Shown here one piece after another: positions 8,509-17,153 of a stretch of 64,000 bases of DNA. The notes beneath the pieces were generated by a model. It was not told the origin of the DNA, did no database searches, and worked only from the letters and a program-made list of their open reading frames with translations. A program made the translations under genes and the position numbers. The first letter of the stretch is position 1; each line of letters starts with the position of its first letter. Source of the stretch: JAFGPF01 sp964500415 (GTDB lineage Bacteria; Chloroflexota; Dehalococcoidia; Dehalococcoidales; RBG-16-60-22); NCBI GenBank assembly GCA_964500415.1, contig CAZCOB010000001.1, positions 124,001-188,000 on the forward strand, in the 5' to 3' direction.

Positions 8509-9456
8509 TGTGGCCCTGATTTCCTGCTTCATGAAGATGATGTAGCTGATGGCGAAGCAGATAGCGCTCAGGCTGACCAGACCGACCAGGTGAGGCCAGA
8601 TAGCCAGCAGGCACTGACCGAGGCCGAGGGGATTCGGCAGCATATAAGCTAAATCGCCGTACGTTATGGCACCCAGGCCTTTCCAAATGGGAATAAGCAG
8701 CACCATGTATGCTTCCTGGAAGAGGTAACTCGGGGAGAGACGCATTATGGTCTGTTGCAACCCGGCCTGTTGAATCTGGGTCGCGACATCGCTGCCGCTG
8801 GTGATTGGAGCGGCGGCACTGGCGATAGCCTGTCCAAAGCCAAAAATCACCCAGAAAAAGAAAAATATGAGGAAGATAACAATCGGAACCAGCAGAGAAC
8901 CGGCCGCCCGACGGAAGACGACGGAGAACAGCATCGCCAGCCCCATCCAGAAGGCGCCGTAGACGATGGTAAGAAACACGTAGAGGAAGAGCCTGATTAT
9001 TTCCTCGGCGGTGGGCGGCACCCCTATCATCCTCAGTCCGTAACCGGCTACGAGCAGTATTGTCGTGCCTACCATAAGGGCCATGGACATAATTCCGGCC
9101 AGGAACTTGCCGTTGATAACGCTGTCGCGGTAGACGGGTTGAGCCAGAAGACGACTCATCGTGCCGCCGGAGCGTTCGCTGTTGATGGCATCAAAACCCA
9201 GAACGATGCCGGTAATGGGAATGATGATAGCGATAGCCAGAGTCAGGATTGGAATACCGGCCCAGGACGATGTAAACAGCGCCAGGAAAACGAAACCGCC
9301 CTCGGTGACCGCGCTGCTCTGTTTCAGGGCTTCACGGATGCCCTGTTGAGCCGCGTAGATACCGCAGCCGCCGGCCACCAGCACCAGAAGGAACAGGACC
9401 AGAAAACGGACACTGTTAAAATAGTCGGCGAGTTCCTTGCGTATTATGGCTATCAT
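8506..9456 (-). CDS. ABC-2-type transporter permease
   Basis: A 316-residue membrane protein with about six hydrophobic segments. It begins MIAIIRKELADYF, the short amphipathic start typical of ABC-2 permeases, and contains 'DAINSERSGGTMSRLLAQPV', the characteristic cytoplasmic loop after the second helix (family motif ERE.GT...L...P). It forms an exporter with the ATPase encoded 9 bp upstream and is probably co-expressed with the NEW3-domain protein at the head of the operon. The substrate is unknown; this family exports polymers, lipids, drugs or peptides, or takes part in surface assembly. Its stop codon overlaps the T-tract of the convergent EF-G terminator. Confidence 0.87.
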   Translation of the reverse strand: MIAIIRKELADYFNSVRFLVLFLLVLVAGGCGIYAAQQGIREALKQSSAVTEGGFVFLALFTSSWAGIPILTLAIAIIIPITGIVLGFDAINSERSGGTMSRLLAQPVYRDSVINGKFLAGIMSMALMVGTTILLVAGYGLRMIGVPPTAEEIIRLFLYVFLTIVYGAFWMGLAMLFSVVFRRAAGSLLVPIVIFLIFFFFWVIFGFGQAIASAAAPITSGSDVATQIQQAGLQQTIMRLSPSYLFQEAYMVLLIPIWKGLGAITYGDLAYMLPNPLGLGQCLLAIWPHLVGLVSLSAICFAISYIIFMKQEIRAT

Positions 9457-9465
9457 TATATGAAC

Positions 9466-10401
9466 CTAACTCTCCTTGAAGTACTTCATGTAAATATCAT
9501 CGAGGGAGAACTCGTGAACCTTCATCTGCACGAGCAAGGCACCGTTATCGATTATCGCCTTGGATATCTGAGAACGTAAATCGGAATCGGTGCTGATGGA
9601 AAGTTTCGTGCCGTCGGCTTCGACTTTCTCCACGCCCTTGATTTTCTGGAGGATATCCACCAGTTCCGGCTTCGGGTCGGCTATTTCGACTTCTATGAGA
9701 TAACGCCCGCCCGCCAGCGCTTCCCTGCCGAGTTCGTCGATAGACCCTTCGATTACCATCCTGCCCTCGGAGAGTATACCGACCCGCTGACACACCCTCT
9801 GTACCTGGTACAACTGGTGCGAGGATAGCAGGACGCTCGTTCCCATCTTTGGCAGGTCGGCGATAATATCGAGGAGATGGTTGATGCCGGATGGGTCGAG
9901 GCCGGACGTGGGCTCGTCGAGGATGACCAGTTTCGGCTGTTTGATGAGCACGTCGGCAATGCCCAGGCGCTGCCTCATACCACGGGAATACTTACCGGCT
10001 GTGATGTCCCTCTCTTCGGTAAGGCCTACCGTTTCCAGCACTTCGTCGATGCGGCGCTCGGTCTCTGAGGCGTCGATGTTATTAAGGTCAGCGATGAACC
10101 TCAGGTTTTCCCTGGCGGTGAGGTTATCGTAGAAGCCTACCTCTTCGGGGAGATAACCGGCGATACGCTTGATTTTCAGGGGCTCGCGGGTGGGGTTAAA
10201 GCCGCATACCCGCACCGTGCCCGATGCCGGTTCGGTAAGTCCCAGCAGCATCAGGATGGTGGTTGTCTTACCGGCGCCGTTGGGCCCCAGCAGGCCGAAC
10301 ACCTCGTTCTCCCTGACGTGGAAATTGAGGCGGTCAACCACCGTGACCTTCCCGTAGTTCTTGGTAAGGTCTTTCGTATCTATGGCTAATGTATCAGTCA
10401 T
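9466..10401 (-). CDS. ABC transporter ATP-binding protein (ABC-2 exporter)
   Basis: A 311-residue ABC ATPase. Walker A GPNGAGKTT is at 39-47, the signature is the variant YSRGMRQRLG (SRGMR instead of LSGGQ, common in DrrA/CcmA-type exporters), and Walker B with D-loop is LVILDEPTSGLDP. The last 80 residues form the C-terminal extension typical of DrrA-like proteins and end 'FSLDDIYMKYF'. It pairs with the permease encoded directly downstream. The 3-bp spacing from the upstream NEW3-domain gene argues strongly for one transcript. Energy for export comes from ATP hydrolysis at a homodimer of this subunit. Confidence 0.93.
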   Translation of the reverse strand: MTDTLAIDTKDLTKNYGKVTVVDRLNFHVRENEVFGLLGPNGAGKTTTILMLLGLTEPASGTVRVCGFNPTREPLKIKRIAGYLPEEVGFYDNLTARENLRFIADLNNIDASETERRIDEVLETVGLTEERDITAGKYSRGMRQRLGIADVLIKQPKLVILDEPTSGLDPSGINHLLDIIADLPKMGTSVLLSSHQLYQVQRVCQRVGILSEGRMVIEGSIDELGREALAGGRYLIEVEIADPKPELVDILQKIKGVEKVEADGTKLSISTDSDLRSQISKAIIDNGALLVQMKVHEFSLDDIYMKYFKES

Positions 10402-10404
10402 TTG

Positions 10405-11370
10405 CTATCGCCGGCCGAACCTCATAAAGATGACAATCAGGCCGATAACCACGATAATTATTATCGCCACGCCGACCCATCCCCAGATGGTAGGCGTTTC
10501 CACGGTAACACGAACGGATATTTTATCGGCCGAAGCCTCAGTCCCGTTTACTCTCAGGGTAACCATGTAGTCACCGGCCACCGTCTTCGGCGGAGGTTTG
10601 ACGTTGACATCGACCGTTGTCGGGGTAATTATCTCTAAAACATCTATCTTCTCCGGGGTGAACTTAATTTCCCACCCTTCGGGCTTATCGGAAGAGAAGG
10701 TGATATTACTGATGGATTCCGTGCCGAAGTTGGTAACATCCATGGAAAAAATATTGTCTTTTCCGGCCTTGGCTCTGGTATTATAAAGCTCGTTGGAAGG
10801 CACGGCATTCAGAACGTACTTGGCGGTAATTTTCGCGGTGAGTTCTATTTCACCGACAACGTCGTCGGAGACTGCCTCCAGGGTTATGATATATTCGTCG
10901 GGGTCGGCCAGCGGCCAGGTCGGAGGACTGACATTTACTTTAACGGTTTTTGCGGTGGGGATGTAAGGAGAGGCTTCTATCGCTATCGACGGTATCATCA
11001 TCGACTCATATTGCGGGTTTATGTAAGCGCTCCAGCCGGCAGGCACGGTGGTATTCAGGTCAAAAATCCGGTCTTCTTGCCCCATGTACTCGAGTTTCAC
11101 GTTATACTGAAAGGTGCCCGTAGCAATGGCCTCTATTTCAGGATACTCGGTTGATATGGTAATAGTAGCTTCTTCCTCCTCCTCTTCTTCAGCAATAGGC
11201 TCAGGCTGAGCGACAGGCTCCGGCTCGGATATAAGCTCAGGTTCCGGGGTAGTATTATCCGTGGCGGCCTGTTCATCTTCCTGCGCCAGAAGCGCGGACG
11301 GCAAAAGGAACACCGACAGCACTATTATGCAGAGAATAAGACCAGAGGTAATTCTCGCTGTTTTCATCAC
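10405..11370 (-). CDS. Membrane-anchored surface protein with NEW3-type domains
   Basis: A 321-residue exported protein. Residues 1-30 are a signal peptide ending near ALLAQ. A Pro/Glu-rich linker (about 35-68, including a run of seven Glu) follows, then two immunoglobulin-like repeats of the NEW3 (NPCBM-associated) type: 'TVPAGWSAYINPQ' in the first and 'SDKPEGWEIKFTPEKIDVL' in the second. A C-terminal helix (about 293-314) with RFGRR anchors it with the bulk outside. NEW3 domains bind carbohydrate or act as structural modules. It heads an operon with an ABC-2 exporter, a pairing that suggests a joint role at the cell surface; the job is unknown. GAGGTGG lies before the ATG, and a near-consensus promoter lies 50 bp upstream. 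Confidence 0.82.
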   Translation of the reverse strand: MMKTARITSGLILCIIVLSVFLLPSALLAQEDEQAATDNTTPEPELISEPEPVAQPEPIAEEEEEEEATITISTEYPEIEAIATGTFQYNVKLEYMGQEDRIFDLNTTVPAGWSAYINPQYESMMIPSIAIEASPYIPTAKTVKVNVSPPTWPLADPDEYIITLEAVSDDVVGEIELTAKITAKYVLNAVPSNELYNTRAKAGKDNIFSMDVTNFGTESISNITFSSDKPEGWEIKFTPEKIDVLEIITPTTVDVNVKPPPKTVAGDYMVTLRVNGTEASADKISVRVTVETPTIWGWVGVAIIIIVVIGLIVIFMRFGRR

Positions 11371-11422
11371 ATTACCACCTCACAAAAACAAATTTTAAAA
11401 GAGTTGATTTTTACAATCACGT

Positions 11423-11451
11423 ATTATAGCAAATCATTGTTTGACGTTCAA
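11423..11451 (-). promoter_or_regulatory. Strong promoter for the NEW3-ABC operon
   Basis: Read on the minus strand: TTGAAC (11451-11446), 17 bp, TATAAT (11428-11423). The start point should be near 11416, giving a leader of about 46 bases to the ATG at 11370. It lies between the etfA stop and this operon, so the operon is independent of etfBA. Confidence 0.75.
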
Positions 11452-11487
11452 GATTCTAAAAAAGGCATTTACAGCATATGCATTATT

Positions 11488-12486
11488 TCAGGAAGCCAGA
11501 AGCTCTTTCACCTTTTCGTTAAAGGCCGGGAGCACCTTTTTCCAGTCGCCCACCACGCCGAAGCGCGCCTGGCGGAAGATATTAGCCTCGGCATCTTTAT
11601 TAATCGCCACAATAGTCTTGGAGCCGGAACAGCCGCTCATGTGCTGGCTGGACCCGGATATGGCGATGGCGAGATAGAGTTCCGGGGCGATTATCTTGCC
11701 GGTAAGTCCTACCTGTAACGTGTCCGGCACCCAGCCGTTATCGCAGGGCGGGCGACTGGCGCCGACAGCTCCCTTGAGCATTTTGGCCAGTTCCTCCAGT
11801 TGCTGGAAGCCTTCGGCGCTGCCGATACCCCTGCCGCCGGAGACTACAATCTCAGCGTCCTCGATTTTTATACCGGCTACTTCTTCCACCACTCTATCCA
11901 GAATCTTCGTCCGGATAACGGATTCCTGCAGTTCTGCGGCGATATTAATAACTTCTCCCTTCCTGGAAGTATCCGGTTCAAGGGCGGCCATGGCTTTGGT
12001 GCGTATGGTAACCATCTGAGGCTCGGTATCGCTGGTAAAAATGGCTTGGGCGTTGCCGCCGTACACGGGCTTGGTCTGCAGCAGGCGCTTCGACTCCGGG
12101 TCGATAGCCAGGTCGATGCAGTCCATGGTAACCGCAACTCCAAGCCTGAAGGCCAGCCTTGGAGCCAGGTCACGCCCGGAATCAGTTTGCCCCATGATAA
12201 GAATCTGCGGCATTACCTGCTTGACTAATTTCTCCATGACGTTGACATAGGCATCCGTCTGATAGTCCTTGAGTAAAGGGTCGTCAATCACGTAGACTTT
12301 ATCGGCACCCTGCGCAATGGCTGACTGGGACAGACTGCCGATATTGCTGCCGACCAGCACCGCCGCCATCTCCTGACCGAGGTCGTCGGCCAGCTTTCTG
12401 CCGATGCCGAGTCCTTCTGTGGCAATGGGCAGGATTTTATCGCCCTTAACCTCACAGTAAACGGCTATTCCTTTATAATCGGCCAT
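11488..12486 (-). CDS. etfA: Electron transfer flavoprotein, alpha subunit
   Basis: A 332-residue subunit. The C-terminal FAD-binding domain is clear: 'VGLTGKIIAPELYLAIAISG', SSQHMSGCSGSKTIVAIN and 'VGDWKKVLPAFNEKVKEL' match the ETF-alpha signature. The N-terminal half has the alpha/beta fold shared with ETF-beta. EtfAB accepts electrons from acyl-CoA dehydrogenases and passes them to a membrane quinone reductase or, in bifurcating versions, links NADH and ferredoxin. Three acyl-CoA dehydrogenases are encoded in this window (39-46 kb), so they are likely partners, though they are far away. etfA lies 52 bp after etfB. No extra ferredoxin domain is seen. Bifurcating versus simple ETF would need residue comparison. 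Confidence 0.94.
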   Translation of the reverse strand: MADYKGIAVYCEVKGDKILPIATEGLGIGRKLADDLGQEMAAVLVGSNIGSLSQSAIAQGADKVYVIDDPLLKDYQTDAYVNVMEKLVKQVMPQILIMGQTDSGRDLAPRLAFRLGVAVTMDCIDLAIDPESKRLLQTKPVYGGNAQAIFTSDTEPQMVTIRTKAMAALEPDTSRKGEVINIAAELQESVIRTKILDRVVEEVAGIKIEDAEIVVSGGRGIGSAEGFQQLEELAKMLKGAVGASRPPCDNGWVPDTLQVGLTGKIIAPELYLAIAISGSSQHMSGCSGSKTIVAINKDAEANIFRQARFGVVGDWKKVLPAFNEKVKELLAS

Positions 12487-12538
12487 TCTTTCTCTCCCCT
12501 ATATTAATAATAAATTGTTAAAAACCTGTTAAAGAATA

Positions 12539-13336
12539 TTAGAGAATTTTGGCTTCCCTGAGTTTTTGCGCCAGGTTTGCCGCCGCATCTTCCGGGTTGT
12601 CTCCCTCGGCGAATTCGCATTTACCCTCGTATACTGGCTGGAACAGCTTGCGTAGCTTCGTACGCTGCCCGGCGCCCCCTACTTTTGAAGAATCGATATT
12701 TATATCGGCCGGTTTCCAGATTATCGGCTCGATTTTCTTGGCGGTCATGATTCCTTTGATGGTCGGGTAACGCGGCTCGCCGATTTCGTTGCTGATGGTC
12801 ATTACCGCCGGGATGGGTACTTCCATGACATCGTAGCCGTCCGAAGTCACCCTCTCTACCTTGGTTTTACCGTCGGTAATATCAATCTTGCGTACTATGG
12901 TCACGCAAGGCAGTCCCAGCATCTCGGCGATGCCGGCCCCGGTCTGTCCGGCGTTGGTGTCCGAGGCTTCGCGACCACACAGGACGAGGTCGTAGTCTCC
13001 TACTTTCTGGATGGCTGCGGCCAGTGCCGAGGCCGTCGACCAGCTGTCACCGCCGGTATAGGCTTCGTCCTCCAGCAGGATAAGCTCGTCGGCGCCCATA
13101 GCCAGCGGCTTCTTTACCACTTCGCGCGAGTGCTTGACACCCAGGCTGATTACCGTGATTTTACCGCCTTTGGCTTCTTTAATCTTCAAGGCTGCTTCTA
13201 CCGCGAACTCTCCGTAGGGGTCGATTACCGGCGGCGCGCCGTGCATTTCGGCTTTGTTGCTGGCAGGGTCTATTTTAAAACTGCTCGGTGGCGCTTCAGG
13301 GTCGATGACCTGCTTGACACAAACGATTATATTCAT
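12539..13336 (-). CDS. etfB: Electron transfer flavoprotein, beta subunit
   Basis: A 265-residue subunit starting MNIIVCVKQVIDPEAPP, the usual ETF-beta N-terminus. The family signature region is visible as 'VERVTSDGYDVMEVPIPAVMT' followed by 'PRYPTIKGIMTAKK', which includes the recognition-loop neighbourhood used to dock on dehydrogenases. It binds AMP, or a second FAD in bifurcating ETFs. Gene order etfB-etfA is the common bacterial one. The 81-bp gap to prmC upstream holds no convincing promoter, so transcription may read through from prfA-prmC or start from a weak site. Confidence 0.94.
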   Translation of the reverse strand: MNIIVCVKQVIDPEAPPSSFKIDPASNKAEMHGAPPVIDPYGEFAVEAALKIKEAKGGKITVISLGVKHSREVVKKPLAMGADELILLEDEAYTGGDSWSTASALAAAIQKVGDYDLVLCGREASDTNAGQTGAGIAEMLGLPCVTIVRKIDITDGKTKVERVTSDGYDVMEVPIPAVMTISNEIGEPRYPTIKGIMTAKKIEPIIWKPADINIDSSKVGGAGQRTKLRKLFQPVYEGKCEFAEGDNPEDAAANLAQKLREAKIL

Positions 13337-13417
13337 CTAAAAAATGTTCTCTTTCTAGAATTTTATCGGAATACGACTGTAAGAAGACACCAGATTAATT
13401 TAGCATCATGCGGGAGA

Positions 13418-14257
13418 CTATGTCAAACGCAGGCAGATAACGCGCTCTATATCGGCCAAATCGTTTTCTATTTCAACCCGTGCCGAAGTGAAATTTTCCC
13501 GTAAAAGGGAGGTTGCGGCTTCCGCCTGCCCCTGCCCTATTTCTATCAGAATAAAGCCGTTACGGCGGAGTTTATTACCTGCCTGCCGGCTCAGAGCTCT
13601 TATCCTGTCCAGCCCGTCTTTACCTCCGTTCAACGCCAGCGCCGGCTCATAGCTCAATGGACCGCCGGGGGATAAATCTGTTTCTCTGACGTACGGCAGG
13701 TTGGCGATTATCAGGTCGACAGGTTCAGGCAGGGGTTCCAGCATATTGCCTTCCAGAAGGATAACCCTGTCGGCCGCGCCGTGTTTTTTAAGATTAGACC
13801 GGGCGACTTCCAGCGCCGCGGCCGATACGTCGGTGGCGTAAACGGTGACTGCCGGGAGGTTTACCGCCAGGCTTACGGCGATGGCGCCGCAGCCGGTGCC
13901 GATATCGGCAATACGGGAGATATCGTGGACCTGAGTCAGGGAAATAGCTTTTTCAATCAGCCGTTCGGTTTCCGGTCGGGGTATCAGGACATTGCGGTTT
14001 ATAATGAAATCGAAGCCGTAGAACTCGCGGTGTCCGGTAATATAGGCCGAGGGTTCCCCCTGAATGCGGCGTTCCAGTAATTTTTTCAGGGATTCCTCTT
14101 GCGGGGGTAACATATCCCGGTCAATGTCCGCATAAAGCTGGACACGGTCTATCCCCAGTACGTGTCTCAGGAGAATCTCGCTTTCGAGCGATGCGTCGCT
14201 GATGCTGCTGTCTGCCAGAATGCCGCGGGCGTACGCTAAAGCCTGTCTGAGGTTCAC
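13418..14257 (-). CDS. prmC: Release-factor glutamine methyltransferase
   Basis: A 279-residue SAM-dependent enzyme that methylates the glutamine of the GGQ motif in release factors. The helical N-terminal substrate-binding domain (1-75), 'YITGHREFYGFDF', 'RPETERLIEKA' and SAM motif DIGTGCGAI (118-126) are all present. The catalytic tetrapeptide reads NLPY (186-189) where most PrmC/HemK proteins have NPPY; Asn, Pro and Tyr are kept. It overlaps the prfA stop by 4 bases (ATGA), a translationally coupled arrangement that fits its role of modifying the neighbouring gene's product. Length matches the family. Confidence 0.93.
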   Translation of the reverse strand: MNLRQALAYARGILADSSISDASLESEILLRHVLGIDRVQLYADIDRDMLPPQEESLKKLLERRIQGEPSAYITGHREFYGFDFIINRNVLIPRPETERLIEKAISLTQVHDISRIADIGTGCGAIAVSLAVNLPAVTVYATDVSAAALEVARSNLKKHGAADRVILLEGNMLEPLPEPVDLIIANLPYVRETDLSPGGPLSYEPALALNGGKDGLDRIRALSRQAGNKLRRNGFILIEIGQGQAEAATSLLRENFTSARVEIENDLADIERVICLRLT

Positions 14258-15327
14258 ACCGCCTGTTCCTCGAGTTGTTCTGCCTGCTCGGCGGCAGTCA
14301 GAGCTTTGATAAGGTCATCCAGCTCGCCCTCCATGAACGCGGGCAGGTTATGCAGGTTGAGATTGATGCGGTGGTCGGTGATGCGGTCCTGGGGGTAGTT
14401 GTACGTCCTTATCTTTTCAGCGCGTTCACCCGTACCGACCTGCGAGCGCCGCCGGGAGGTTATTTGCTCCTCCTGTTTACGCCGCTCTATATCCAGGAGG
14501 CGCGTGCGGAGCACGGACAGGGCTTTTATCTTATTCTGGAGCTGGGAGCGTTCGTCCTGGCAGACGACGACCATTCCCGTGGGCAGGTGAGTCACACGGA
14601 TGGCCGTGGCCACCTTATTAACGTTCTGCCCCCCGGCCCCGCCGCTGTGAAAAACGTCGATTTTAAGGTCATCCGGGTTAATATTGATATCTACCTCTTC
14701 TGCCTTGGGGAGAACGGCCACCGTCGCCGTGGAGGTATGGATTCTGCCGGAGGCCTCGGTGATGGGCACGCGCTGGACGCGGTGGACACCGCTCTCGTAT
14801 TTCAGGCGACGGTAAGCGCCCTTGCCTTTTATCTCGAAGACGATTTCTTTAAAGCCCCCGATGCCGCTTTCGCTCAGGCTGAGGATATCGGTCTTAAAGC
14901 CGCGACTCTGAGCATATCTGGTGTACATCCGAAAGAGGTCGGCGGCAAAGAGCGCGGCTTCGTTGCCCCCCGTCCCCGCCCGGATTTCCATGATGATATC
15001 CTTCTCTTCGTTGGGGTCTTTAGGCAGCAGAGCTACCCTGAGTTTCTCAGTCAGTACGTTGAGTTCTGTCTCCAGAGATTCGATTTCCTGCCTGGCCAGG
15101 TCAGCCATCTCTTCGTCGAGGTCATCTTCCTGCATTGACCTGGTCTCTTCCAGCGACTTCTGGACGGCCTTATATTTCCGGTAGTCCTTTACGATTTCTT
15201 CGATGGTTGCCCTTTCCTGAGCCAGCGTCTGCAGCTGTGTGAGGTCGGTCGCTATCTCCGGCCGGGCCATCTTCTCATCGAGCTCCCGGTAACGCTTCTC
15301 GATTTTTTCAAGTTGTTGTATCATCAT
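14254..15327 (-). CDS. prfA: Peptide chain release factor 1
   Basis: A 357-residue class I release factor. A coiled-coil N-terminal domain covers about 1-105. 'IRAGTGGNEAALFAADL' (115-131) is family-typical. The stop-codon recognition tripeptide is PIT (188-190, in RVQRVPITEASGRIHTST), of the RF1 P-x-T type and not the SPF of RF2; it reads UAA and UAG. The catalytic GGQ is at 232-234 in the ribosome peptidyl-transferase domain. Two ATGs in a row (15327, 15324) are possible starts; AAGGGA lies upstream. A promoter at 15347-15376 would give a leader of only about 13 bases. Confidence 0.95.
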   Translation of the reverse strand: MMIQQLEKIEKRYRELDEKMARPEIATDLTQLQTLAQERATIEEIVKDYRKYKAVQKSLEETRSMQEDDLDEEMADLARQEIESLETELNVLTEKLRVALLPKDPNEEKDIIMEIRAGTGGNEAALFAADLFRMYTRYAQSRGFKTDILSLSESGIGGFKEIVFEIKGKGAYRRLKYESGVHRVQRVPITEASGRIHTSTATVAVLPKAEEVDININPDDLKIDVFHSGGAGGQNVNKVATAIRVTHLPTGMVVVCQDERSQLQNKIKALSVLRTRLLDIERRKQEEQITSRRRSQVGTGERAEKIRTYNYPQDRITDHRINLNLHNLPAFMEGELDDLIKALTAAEQAEQLEEQAV

Positions 15328-15346
15328 ACGCCATTCCCTTAATAGA

Positions 15347-15376
15347 ATTATAACACAGCGTCAGATAGCGCTCCAA
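15347..15376 (-). promoter_or_regulatory. Promoter for prfA-prmC
   Basis: Minus strand: TTGGAG (15376-15371), 18 bp, consensus TATAAT (15352-15347). The start would be near 15340, so the mRNA begins close to the ribosome-binding site. Its -35 element is 10 bp from the -35 of the opposing promoter. Confidence 0.6.
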
Positions 15377-15386
15377 GCTGGTTAAA

Positions 15387-15416
15387 TTGACAATTTTCGG
15401 TCAAATACACTATAAT
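15387..15416 (+). promoter_or_regulatory. Consensus promoter for the acyl-CoA synthetase unit
   Basis: Both hexamers are perfect sigma-70 consensus: TTGACA (15387-15392), 18 bp, TATAAT (15411-15416). The predicted start near 15423 gives a leader of about 108 bases before the ATG at 15531. The leader holds one open frame (31 codons from 15431) without a ribosome-binding site. Confidence 0.8.
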
Positions 15417-15530
15417 CAAGCGTGCCCGTCATGCCAGCAAGTGGCAATCGTGAGATATGTTTGAATAATGCAGGTTCGTGTTCGCTGAATTCTTGTTGTT
15501 TATATATTCGGGCTAGAAGGAGCTGACAGT

Positions 15531-17105
15531 ATGACTATAACGGAGATACTTGCCAGAAATGCCAGACTAACTCCTGATTCAATAGCGTTGACAGAGATAA
15601 CCCCGAGCCAGAACTTAAGGAGAGAGATAACCTGGAAAGAGTTCGACGACAATGCCAATCGCGTCGCCAATGCCCTTATCGCCAGAGGCATCAAGAAAGG
15701 CGATATCGTTGTACACCTGATGATGAATTCCATAAAATGGCTGGAGGCGTATTTCGGCATATTGAAGACCGGCGCCATGGCCGCGCCTCTCAATTTCAGG
15801 TTTATCAGTCGCCAGATTAAGTACTGTATCGATATCGCCGAGCCTAAAATTATTATGCTGGACCAGAGTTTTACCGAGCGGGTTGAGGAAATCCGCGGTG
15901 AGATGCCGACGGTTAAGCACTATATCTTTGTGGGCGATGAGTTGCCAAAGGATATGGAAGCTTATGACGAGGTGCTGGCGAAGTCTTCACCGGTGCCGCC
16001 GGGCATAGAGCTTACCAGTGAAGACGAAGCCGGACTCTACTTTACCTCCGGCACCACCGGCGACCCGAAAGCCACGTGCCTGTGTCACCGCAGCCTGGAA
16101 CATACCGCCGTTAACGAGAACTTCTCCCACCGTGAAACCCGGAAAGACTGTTTCCTCCTCATCCAGCCACTGTACCATACCGGCGGTAAAATGCACTGGT
16201 TCGGCAGCCTGATTGCCGGCGGCCGGGCTGCCATGACCACCGGCGGCGAGAGGGTTACGGCGAAACTGATACTGGAAACCATCAATAAAGAAAAGATAAC
16301 CATCTGCATGCTGCTGGTGCCCTGGCTCCAGGATATCGTCACCGCCCTCGATAGGGGCGATTTGAAATTATCCGATTATGACGTCAGTTCCCTGCGGCTG
16401 GTCCATTCCGGCGCGCAGCCTATCCCGCCGGTACTCGTACGGCGTTTCATGGAGTACTTCCCGGACATCGATTACGAAGAAAACTACGGGCTTACGGAGT
16501 CGGCCGGACCCTGCATGCACCTCGGCCTGGAGAATTTCCATAAACTCGGTTCTTTCGGATACCCGCGGATAAATTTAGATGCGCGGGTTGTTGACGATAA
16601 GGGTAACGATGTTCCGGCAGGCGGCGTCGGTGAGATGATTATCAAGGGCGCGAATATAATGAAATGCTATTACAAGAACCCCGAAAAGACCGCCGAAACT
16701 CTCCGAGACGGCTGGCTTTATACCGGCGACCTGGTGAGGCAGGACAAAGAGGGATTTATCTCTTACATCGATAGGAAGAAGGACTTGATTATCAGCGGCG
16801 GAGAGAATATCTTCCCCGTCGACTTGGAAGCCGTCATTATCGGCCAGCCCAAAATCAAGGACGTGGCTATCATCGGTATTCCTGACGACAGGTACGGCGA
16901 GATAGTCGCCGCCATCGTTCAGCCTAAAGAGGGCGTCGACCTAACCGAGGAAGAAATACGCACCTTTTATGAGGCGCAGTTGCCCAAGTATGCCTGGCCC
17001 AGGATTATTATCTTCGGTGACGTGCCGCGCAATCCGACCGGTAAGATTGAAAAACCCAAGCTGAGAGACCGCTACGCCGATGTAAGATGGAATCCCAAGG
17101 GTTGA
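15531..17105 (+). CDS. AMP-dependent acyl-CoA synthetase (CaiC/FadD-like)
   Basis: A 524-residue ANL-superfamily ligase that activates a carboxylic acid to its CoA thioester through an acyl-adenylate, releasing AMP and pyrophosphate. The P-loop-like A3 motif YFTSGTTGDPKA is near residue 164, 'YGLTESAG' (A5) near 320, 'GWLYTGDLVRQDKEG' (A7) near 397, 'RKKDLIISGGENIFP' (A8) next, and the catalytic Lys lies in NPTGKIEK near the C-terminus. The acid substrate cannot be read; carnitine/crotonobetaine, medium-chain and aromatic ligases share this pattern. GGAG lies before the ATG. It probably supplies acyl-CoA to the beta-oxidation genes at 39-50 kb. Pyrophosphate made here is a substrate for the pyrophosphatase encoded 1.2 kb downstream. 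Confidence 0.92.
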   Translation: MTITEILARNARLTPDSIALTEITPSQNLRREITWKEFDDNANRVANALIARGIKKGDIVVHLMMNSIKWLEAYFGILKTGAMAAPLNFRFISRQIKYCIDIAEPKIIMLDQSFTERVEEIRGEMPTVKHYIFVGDELPKDMEAYDEVLAKSSPVPPGIELTSEDEAGLYFTSGTTGDPKATCLCHRSLEHTAVNENFSHRETRKDCFLLIQPLYHTGGKMHWFGSLIAGGRAAMTTGGERVTAKLILETINKEKITICMLLVPWLQDIVTALDRGDLKLSDYDVSSLRLVHSGAQPIPPVLVRRFMEYFPDIDYEENYGLTESAGPCMHLGLENFHKLGSFGYPRINLDARVVDDKGNDVPAGGVGEMIIKGANIMKCYYKNPEKTAETLRDGWLYTGDLVRQDKEGFISYIDRKKDLIISGGENIFPVDLEAVIIGQPKIKDVAIIGIPDDRYGEIVAAIVQPKEGVDLTEEEIRTFYEAQLPKYAWPRIIIFGDVPRNPTGKIEKPKLRDRYADVRWNPKG

Positions 17106-17153
17106 TTAATTTAATGGGATTACAAAAATATTTCAGTCAGTAGGAGTAGAGCA

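Noticed and set aside
8755..9579. A 274-codon plus-strand frame opposite the ABC permease
   Set aside because: Very polar, repetitive composition is the complement of hydrophobic membrane codons; no ribosome-binding site.
15431..15526. A 31-codon frame in the long leader of the acyl-CoA synthetase gene, ending just before its ribosome-binding site
   Set aside because: No ribosome-binding site and no run of codons suggesting leader-peptide control; kept only as a remark on the leader.
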